Shown one piece after another: positions 5,537 to 10,122 of a stretch of 10,122 bases of DNA. Within the stretch, counting starts at the first letter, position 1, and every line of letters starts with the position of its first letter. The stretch is from NCBI GenBank assembly GCA_944377765.1, contig CALWFX010000068.1, forward strand, positions 1 to 10,122. Reading direction: 5' to 3'. Position numbers and translations under genes: made by a program. Under the pieces are notes generated by a model. That model worked only from the letters and a program-made list of their open reading frames with translations. It ran no database searches and was not told where the DNA came from. This stretch comes from an uncultured Clostridia bacterium (GTDB lineage: Bacteria; Bacillota; Clostridia; Christensenellales; UBA1242).

Positions 5537-5542
5537 TTGGCT

Positions 5543-5571
5543 ATTTTATCATAAAACTTACCCTATGTCAA
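5543..5571 (-). promoter_or_regulatory. Strong promoter of rplJ-rplL
   Basis: Minus strand: perfect TTGACA (5566-5571), 17-base spacer, TAAAAT (5543-5548) preceded by TGa, an extended -10. It predicts a start near 5536 and a leader of about 165 bases. This is among the best promoters in the window, as expected for ribosomal protein genes. Confidence 0.85.
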
Positions 5572-5653
5572 CAATTTTTGCAAAGTTTTTCAAAAATATT
5601 CATAAATGCAAAGTTATTAATTAATCAATGAAAAATACCCGCTGAAACAATTA

Positions 5654-6388
5654 TTAATCATATACAACATTTTTTAAATATAGTCCATTTGGTGGCATGG
5701 TCTTTCCAAGTAAACTTCTGTTGCCTGTTTCAAGTGCCTTAACAATGTTTTCTTCTTTAATTTTATCAATTTGAAGAAGAGTTCCAACAATAATTCGAAC
5801 CATATTATATAAAAATCCATTCCCTGTTAATTCAAAATATATTTTACTGCCTTTTTTGCTAATCTTAATGTCATATATCTCTCTTTCAAAATCTGTAACA
5901 TTTGTGTTGCTGGAACAAAATGCCTTGAAATTATGTTTTCCAATAAGTAACTTGCTTGCCTTCTTCATTCTCTCAATATCAACATCAAAATTTATATAAG
6001 TGACAAGGTTATAATCAATTGCCTTTCTCGTTTTGCTTGTGCAACAAACATATTGATATATCTTTCTTTTGGCATTGAAGCGTGGATGAAAATCAAGGTC
6101 GACTTCCTTAACTTTTTTCACAACAACATCATCATTCAAAAGTTTATTTAAGGCAACTCTAAAATTTTCAAGTGGTATTGGCGAATTAATTTTCACAGTG
6201 GCAACTTGATTTAAAGCATGCACACCCTTGTCAGTTCTTCCACTGCCTTCCACCTTGCATGGCATATTAACAATTTTTGAAATCTTTTCTTCAAGTTCCC
6301 CTTGCACTGTTCTTTTGCCTGCTTGCTTTTGCCAACCAAAAAAATTGGTTCCGCAATATTCAATTACCATTAAAATATTTCTTTCCAT
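5654..6388 (-). CDS. truA: tRNA pseudouridine synthase A (positions 38-40)
   Basis: TruA isomerises uridines 38-40 in the anticodon arm of many tRNAs to pseudouridine. From the ATG at 6388 the product has 244 residues, normal length. The catalytic aspartate is D53 in GRTDKGVHALNQVA. Other family marks are GTNFFGWQ (13-20), FHPRFNAKRKIYQY, ELTGNGFLYNMVRIIVGTL and the C-terminal MPPNGLYLKNVVY. The common EYDG before GTNFxGWQ reads EYCG here. The start is open to argument: no ribosome binding site precedes 6388, the frame continues to a TTG at 6403, and the next ATG (6370) would remove most of the first beta-strand. A perfect TATAAT ends 6 bases before the 6388 ATG, so a leaderless mRNA is possible. 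It follows the decarboxylase gene by 42 bases. I see no convincing terminator before the rplJ promoter. Confidence 0.94.
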   Translation of the reverse strand: MERNILMVIEYCGTNFFGWQKQAGKRTVQGELEEKISKIVNMPCKVEGSGRTDKGVHALNQVATVKINSPIPLENFRVALNKLLNDDVVVKKVKEVDLDFHPRFNAKRKIYQYVCCTSKTRKAIDYNLVTYINFDVDIERMKKASKLLIGKHNFKAFCSSNTNVTDFEREIYDIKISKKGSKIYFELTGNGFLYNMVRIIVGTLLQIDKIKEENIVKALETGNRSLLGKTMPPNGLYLKNVVYD

Positions 6389-6394
6389 AATTTT

Positions 6395-6423
6395 ATTATA
6401 CAATAAAAATTTAAAAATTTAAA
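6395..6423 (-). promoter_or_regulatory. Candidate promoter for leaderless truA
   Basis: Minus strand: TTTAAA (6418-6423), 17 bases, then a perfect TATAAT (6395-6400). Initiation 6-7 bases downstream would fall on the A of the 6388 ATG. The whole interval is very AT-rich, so a chance TATAAT is possible. Confidence 0.4.
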
Positions 6424-6430
6424 GTTATAA

Positions 6431-7603
6431 TTATATATTATCATTAATTTTAAGATTTGCGTATGGTTCACCCATCAACATATGGCGATATTTATCATCT
6501 TTATCTTTTTGAATTAATGGTTCAACAATAATATGTTTTTGAAAAATCATTATTACATCGCTTCCGCCAAAAAGAAAATATCCCATTGGATCGCCCTTCT
6601 TTACAAGTTTTCCAACTTTTAAGTCTTTTTCCCAATTACATGAACACACTTGCGACATTCCCACAGGCAAAATGGCAATAAGCCCAAATTTATCATTTTC
6701 TAATATTACACAATCCCTTGTTTCAATCATTTGAAAGCCCATTTCATTGAAATAGACATATTTATTTAACTTTTCACTCCACTCTGTAACTCCACCGCCA
6801 GCATTAGCCCCCGGTATTTTCCTAATTTCCAAAATTTTGCCACCGATTGGAAAATGATAATGATGATAATCACTAACATTTAAATATGTATGAGTAAGAG
6901 TTCCGCCCTTAAAAGCATCATAAAACTTGCTATCTTTACCAATCAACTCTTCAATTGAACTTAAATTTGCAGATTTAATGTTAACTTCATTTATTAATTG
7001 ATTGTTATAATCTATCTTAAAAAATCCTTTTGGTTCAGCATCTGCTGGCGAAACAACATCGGCAGAATAAATTGGTCTTTGGTTTTTATCTATCAAACTT
7101 CTACTAAAAAACTGGTTATATGTTTTCCATATATTTTTATCTCCATACCATCCATAGGTAAGCCCATATTTTTCATCTTTCAGTGCCATTTCATAGTATT
7201 CTTTCTTCCAGCTTTTTCTTTTTGATAAAAATTTCCCCCATTCCTTTGAATATTCTTTTATCCAACTTGAAATTGGTTCAAGATATTGCAATGATGGATA
7301 ATAAAAGCCTTTATCTTTTAATTCATCAAGTGGTTGGTCAAATAGATACCAAAAATATCCTGTTGCTTGGTCAACAGCGGTGAATAAAGAATCATATTTT
7401 AAACCTTTAATACAATCCCATGGCATACATTTAACAGACCAATCCAAAAAATCATAAAGTTCTTCAAGTGATTGGACTGGATTTGTTTTTTTACTTGGAT
7501 TATTCTTTTTAGCAATAGAAATGTTTTTCTCTACCAATCTTTTTAAATTTATATCTCTATCTAAAAATGATATAAATTTTTTTGTTAATTTTTCATGTTT
7601 CAT
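6431..7603 (-). CDS. Phosphatidylserine decarboxylase family protein (long form)
   Basis: The 390-residue proenzyme belongs to the pyruvoyl-dependent phosphatidylserine decarboxylase family, which converts phosphatidylserine to phosphatidylethanolamine at the membrane. The catalytic domain covers about 160-380: FFSR (165-168), SPAD with D188, YHHYHFPIGG (246-255) with the catalytic His, LPVGMSQV (312-319), and FGGSD (345-349) where chain cleavage would make the pyruvoyl group from S348, leaving an alpha chain of 43 residues. The first 150 residues, with SLEELYDFLDWSVKCMPWD at 45-63, look like the extra N-terminal domain (PF12588 type) of long family members, some of which, such as fungal PsiD, decarboxylate free amino acids instead of a phospholipid. 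No signal peptide or clear transmembrane segment is seen. The residue after the pyruvoyl Ser is Asp, not the usual Thr/Ser. The start at 7603 has AGGA 8 bases upstream. Family firm, substrate open. Confidence 0.88.
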   Translation of the reverse strand: MKHEKLTKKFISFLDRDINLKRLVEKNISIAKKNNPSKKTNPVQSLEELYDFLDWSVKCMPWDCIKGLKYDSLFTAVDQATGYFWYLFDQPLDELKDKGFYYPSLQYLEPISSWIKEYSKEWGKFLSKRKSWKKEYYEMALKDEKYGLTYGWYGDKNIWKTYNQFFSRSLIDKNQRPIYSADVVSPADAEPKGFFKIDYNNQLINEVNIKSANLSSIEELIGKDSKFYDAFKGGTLTHTYLNVSDYHHYHFPIGGKILEIRKIPGANAGGGVTEWSEKLNKYVYFNEMGFQMIETRDCVILENDKFGLIAILPVGMSQVCSCNWEKDLKVGKLVKKGDPMGYFLFGGSDVIMIFQKHIIVEPLIQKDKDDKYRHMLMGEPYANLKINDNI

Positions 7604-7622
7604 ATCTTTTATCCTGTTTTAT

Positions 7623-7651
7623 ATTTTAGCATAAATTATGCTTTATAACAA
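7623..7651 (-). promoter_or_regulatory. Promoter of decarboxylase(-truA) unit
   Basis: Minus strand: TTGTTA (7646-7651), 17 bases, TAAAAT (7623-7628) preceded by TGc. Four of six -35 bases and five of six -10 bases match consensus. Transcription would begin near 7616, just ahead of the AGGA ribosome binding site (7612-7615). Confidence 0.6.
7628..7642. promoter_or_regulatory. Candidate operator palindrome in promoter spacer
   Basis: AGCATAA-A-TTATGCT is a perfect 7+1+7 palindrome lying between the -10 and -35 of the decarboxylase promoter. A dimeric protein bound here would block RNA polymerase. It could also be a chance palindrome in AT-rich DNA. Confidence 0.4.
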
Positions 7652-7675
7652 ATAATTATCAACTTTTTAACACTG

Positions 7676-7690
7676 ATTTGTTTGACAAAT
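7676..7690. promoter_or_regulatory. Short palindrome over the PFOR -35
   Basis: ATTTGT-TTG-ACAAAT, two 6-base inverted arms around three bases, covers the TTGACA hexamer. It may be an operator, but part of it is dictated by the -35 consensus. Confidence 0.3.
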
Positions 7691-7710
7691 TTTTAGTTAA
7701 CCATTAAAAT
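7682..7710 (+). promoter_or_regulatory. Strong promoter of PFOR gene
   Basis: Perfect TTGACA (7682-7687), 17-base spacer, TAAAAT (7705-7710). The predicted start near 7717 leaves a leader of only about 13 bases, mostly ribosome binding site. Confidence 0.8.
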
Positions 7711-7718
7711 TAATTTAT

Positions 7719-7724
7719 AAGGAG
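7719..7724 (+). promoter_or_regulatory. Ribosome binding site of PFOR gene
   Basis: AAGGAG, 5 bases before the ATG at 7730. Confidence 0.85.
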
Positions 7725-7729
7725 TTAAT

Positions 7730-10122
7730 ATGAAAAAGACTATTGACGGAAACACCGCAGTCGGTATGATTGCTTATAAATTATCGGAAGTCATTCCAAT
7801 TTACCCAATAACACCTTCTTCTCCTATGGCAGAATATTGCGATGGAGAACTTGCAAAAGGACAAAAAAATATTTTTGGCGAAATCCCAACTCTTGTTGAA
7901 ATGCAGTCAGAAGGTGGAGCATCTGGAACTATGCATGGCAGTTTGTCCACTGGTGCACTCTCCACCACCTTCACTTCAAGCCAAGGGCTACTGCTTATGA
8001 TACCAAATCTATATAAAATGGCTGGCGAACATCTGCCAGCAGTTTTGCATGTTGCTGCAAGAACTGTGGCAACACATGCCCTTTCCATTTTTGGCGACCA
8101 CAGTGATATTATGGCAATTCGTCAAACAGGCGCAATTCTTCTTTGTTCAAACAGTGTTCAAGAAGCTCACGATTTTGCTCTCATTGCTCATCTTCTCGCA
8201 ATTAAAACATCCTTGCCTGTTGTTCATTTTTTTGATGGTTTCAGAACATCTCACGAAATACAAAAAATCGAAACAATAAATGACGAGCAAATTAAAATGC
8301 TTTTACCGCAAAAAGAGATTAAGGAATTTAAAAATGCTTGTTTAAATTCAAATTCTCCATATCAAAAAGGTTCTTCACAAAATCCTGATGTCTTTTTCCA
8401 AAACAGAGAAGCATCTGCCCCATCCTATGAAAAAATATATGACACTTTAATTTCAATATTAAAAGATTTTAAAAAAGTTGTTGGAAGAGATTATACCCCA
8501 TTTGAATATGTAGGCAATAAGAATGCTGAAAATATAATTATCAGCATGGGCTCCTCATGCGAATGTATTGAAGAAACATTAAAAGATAAAAATTTCCATA
8601 ATGTTGGACTTTTGAAAGTGCATTTATACCGCCCATTTAATTATAATGCGTTTAAACTTAGTTTGCCTAAAAATACAAAAAAGGTTATAACTCTTGACAG
8701 AACAAGGGAATTTGGTTCACACGACCCACTTTACCTTGATGTTGTGTCCGCTTTAAGTGACTCTAACATTCAAGTTGTTGGTGGAAGATATGGTCTTGGC
8801 GGAAAAGACTTCACACCTGACATGGTGGCTTCAATTATAGATAATTTTGAAACCATGAAGAACAATTTCACTGTTGGCATAATTGACGATGTTTCAAACT
8901 CTTCCTTACCTATAAAGGAATACCACGCAAAAACAAAGGCTTTTGAAATGAAATTTTTCGGGCTTGGCTCAGATGGAACAGTTTCAGCAAGCAAAAGCAC
9001 AATAAAAATTTTAGGCGAAGAATTGGATAAATATGTTCAAGGCTATTTTGAATATGACAGCAAAAAAAGTGGAAGTTTAACAAAGTCGCATATTCGTGTA
9101 AGCGACACGCCAATTCTAAGCACCTACCTTGTTAAAGAAGCAAACATCATAACCATCAACAATTTTTCCTTTGTGCACAGATATAACTGCTTGGAAGGCT
9201 TGAAAGAAAAAGGAATTGTTTTAATAAATTCCATTTTCTCTGCTAATGAAGTTGATAAAGTTTTACCAAATTCTTACAAAAAAATATTGCAAGAGAAAAA
9301 AGCAAAACTGTTTGTAATAAATGCACAAAAACTTGCTGAAAAAGTTGGACTTGGCAACAAAATCAACATCATCATTCAAACTGCACTTTTTAAAGTGACA
9401 AATATAATAAATTTTGAAACCGCATTGAATGAAATTCAAAAATATATTAAGTTAACTTATGGCAAAAAAGGTCAAAAAGTTGTCAATAAAAACATAAACG
9501 CAATGAACGAAACAGTTAAGCATATTGAAGAAGTTGATATTTCAAAATTCACCTTTAAGGAAGAAAAACCAAACAGCAAAAACTTTGATGATAAGTTTTA
9601 TCAAACAATCATGAAAAAAATTGAACGCTTGGAAGGAGACCAAATTCCTGTTTCTGCATTTAATAAGGAAGGAAAAGTTCCACAAGGCACCGCCGATTTT
9701 GAAAAACGCGGAATTGCCGCACATCTTCCAAAATACCTTCCTGCAAACTGCATTCAATGTGGTCAATGCATACTCTCTTGTCCACACAATGCAATTAAAG
9801 TTGTTTTGGTTAAAGCGGAAACCATGGAAGAAGTTGAATTTGCAAAAGCATTTGGCATGAATGGCTATTTATATCGTGTTCAAGTGTCGCCTGAAGATTG
9901 CACAGGATGTGGCGTTTGTGCAAATGTTTGTCCTGCTCCTAAAAAAGCCTTGGAAATGAAAATGGCTGACGAATTACTTGAAACTGAAAAGAAAAATTAT
10001 GCTTTTTGCAAAACCCTTAAAATGGAAAAAGAAACACCATTTTCAACAGACCTTCCAAAAGGTTTGCAATTTAAAGATAGTTATTTCAGTTTTTCTGGTG
10101 CTTGTGGCGGATGTGGAGAAAC
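7730..10122 (+). CDS. nifJ: Pyruvate:ferredoxin (flavodoxin) oxidoreductase, partial
   Basis: PFOR oxidises pyruvate with CoA to acetyl-CoA and CO2, passing electrons to ferredoxin; it is oxygen-sensitive and central to anaerobic metabolism. The frame is open for 797 codons and leaves the window; homologues have about 1170-1200 residues, so roughly the last third is missing. Domain order is that of the single-chain enzyme: domain I with YPITPSSPMAE (25-35), E61 and R111 (matching T31, E64 and R114 of Desulfovibrio africanus with T28 here); the gamma-like domain with GLGSDGTVSASKSTIKI from residue 411; a ferredoxin domain with two C-x2-C-x2-C-x3-C sets (C674/677/680/684 and C724/727/730/734), each followed by Pro, binding two [4Fe-4S]; and the beginning of the TPP domain, FSGACGGCGE, with C792 and C795 for the proximal cluster. 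The start is set by AAGGAG. No frameshift is seen. Confidence 0.96.
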   Translation, partial: MKKTIDGNTAVGMIAYKLSEVIPIYPITPSSPMAEYCDGELAKGQKNIFGEIPTLVEMQSEGGASGTMHGSLSTGALSTTFTSSQGLLLMIPNLYKMAGEHLPAVLHVAARTVATHALSIFGDHSDIMAIRQTGAILLCSNSVQEAHDFALIAHLLAIKTSLPVVHFFDGFRTSHEIQKIETINDEQIKMLLPQKEIKEFKNACLNSNSPYQKGSSQNPDVFFQNREASAPSYEKIYDTLISILKDFKKVVGRDYTPFEYVGNKNAENIIISMGSSCECIEETLKDKNFHNVGLLKVHLYRPFNYNAFKLSLPKNTKKVITLDRTREFGSHDPLYLDVVSALSDSNIQVVGGRYGLGGKDFTPDMVASIIDNFETMKNNFTVGIIDDVSNSSLPIKEYHAKTKAFEMKFFGLGSDGTVSASKSTIKILGEELDKYVQGYFEYDSKKSGSLTKSHIRVSDTPILSTYLVKEANIITINNFSFVHRYNCLEGLKEKGIVLINSIFSANEVDKVLPNSYKKILQEKKAKLFVINAQKLAEKVGLGNKINIIIQTALFKVTNIINFETALNEIQKYIKLTYGKKGQKVVNKNINAMNETVKHIEEVDISKFTFKEEKPNSKNFDDKFYQTIMKKIERLEGDQIPVSAFNKEGKVPQGTADFEKRGIAAHLPKYLPANCIQCGQCILSCPHNAIKVVLVKAETMEEVEFAKAFGMNGYLYRVQVSPEDCTGCGVCANVCPAPKKALEMKMADELLETEKKNYAFCKTLKMEKETPFSTDLPKGLQFKDSYFSFSGACGGCGE

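Larger units (their letters stand above)
7604..7729. other. Divergent promoter region, decarboxylase / PFOR
   Basis: These 126 bases carry both promoters back to back, with no room for a gene. Each promoter is associated with a 15-base palindrome: one in the spacer of the decarboxylase promoter, one over the -35 of the PFOR promoter. The two palindromes differ in sequence, so they are probably not sites for a single regulator. Confidence 0.7.

Noticed and set aside
7801..8088. Minus-strand open frame opposite the start of the PFOR gene
   Set aside because: The plus strand encodes conserved PFOR domain I throughout; no ribosome binding site or family resemblance on the minus strand.
1..10122. 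CRISPR array, tRNA/rRNA gene, insertion sequence, prophage or defence island
   Set aside because: I looked for regular repeats, transposase or integrase motifs, cloverleaf-like segments and paired terminal repeats, and found none. Gene content and base composition are uniform and housekeeping in character.

Overview
The window is AT-rich chromosomal DNA from an anaerobic bacterium. A low-GC Firmicutes relative (Clostridia or Bacilli-like gut lineage) is most likely. The signs are a long single-chain pyruvate:ferredoxin oxidoreductase, strong AGGAG-type ribosome binding sites, TTGACA/TAnAAT promoters with TGn extended -10 motifs, a DegV-family protein, and an L10 leader followed by an intrinsic terminator as in Bacillus. 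Trp is encoded by TGG and no in-frame TGA was seen, so the standard bacterial code fits. All eight complete genes end in TAA. The assignment is inference; no 16S or other phylogenetic marker was compared.

Layout. Bases 1-2337 (minus strand): lysS, then nth (endonuclease III), then the first 39 codons of a small membrane protein that leaves the window. Bases 2338-2634: divergent promoter region. Bases 2635-4234 (plus strand): a two-gene operon of a DegV/FakB-type fatty-acid-binding protein and a FabG-like short-chain reductase, closed by an intrinsic terminator. Bases 4365-5571 (minus strand): rplJ-rplL (ribosomal stalk L10 and L7/L12) with its own promoter, an L10 leader/attenuator and a terminator. 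Bases 5654-7603 (minus strand): a long-form phosphatidylserine decarboxylase-family gene followed by truA. Bases 7604-7729: compact divergent promoter region. Bases 7730-10122 (plus strand): the first 797 residues of pyruvate:ferredoxin oxidoreductase, cut by the window end inside its TPP domain.

Functionally this is mostly housekeeping: tRNA charging, base excision repair, tRNA pseudouridylation, ribosomal stalk, phospholipid or amine metabolism and anaerobic pyruvate oxidation. I see no mobile element, CRISPR array, tRNA or rRNA gene, phage gene or defence cassette, and no clear new multi-gene system. The most rewarding details are regulatory: a well-formed antiterminator/terminator switch in the rplJL leader, a palindrome inside the decarboxylase promoter, a cluster of GGCTA boxes around the DegV promoter, and a possibly leaderless truA. 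Two proteins also deserve a closer look: a divergent lysyl-tRNA synthetase and the reductase next to DegV, which may be an EF-P-modifying enzyme rather than FabG.
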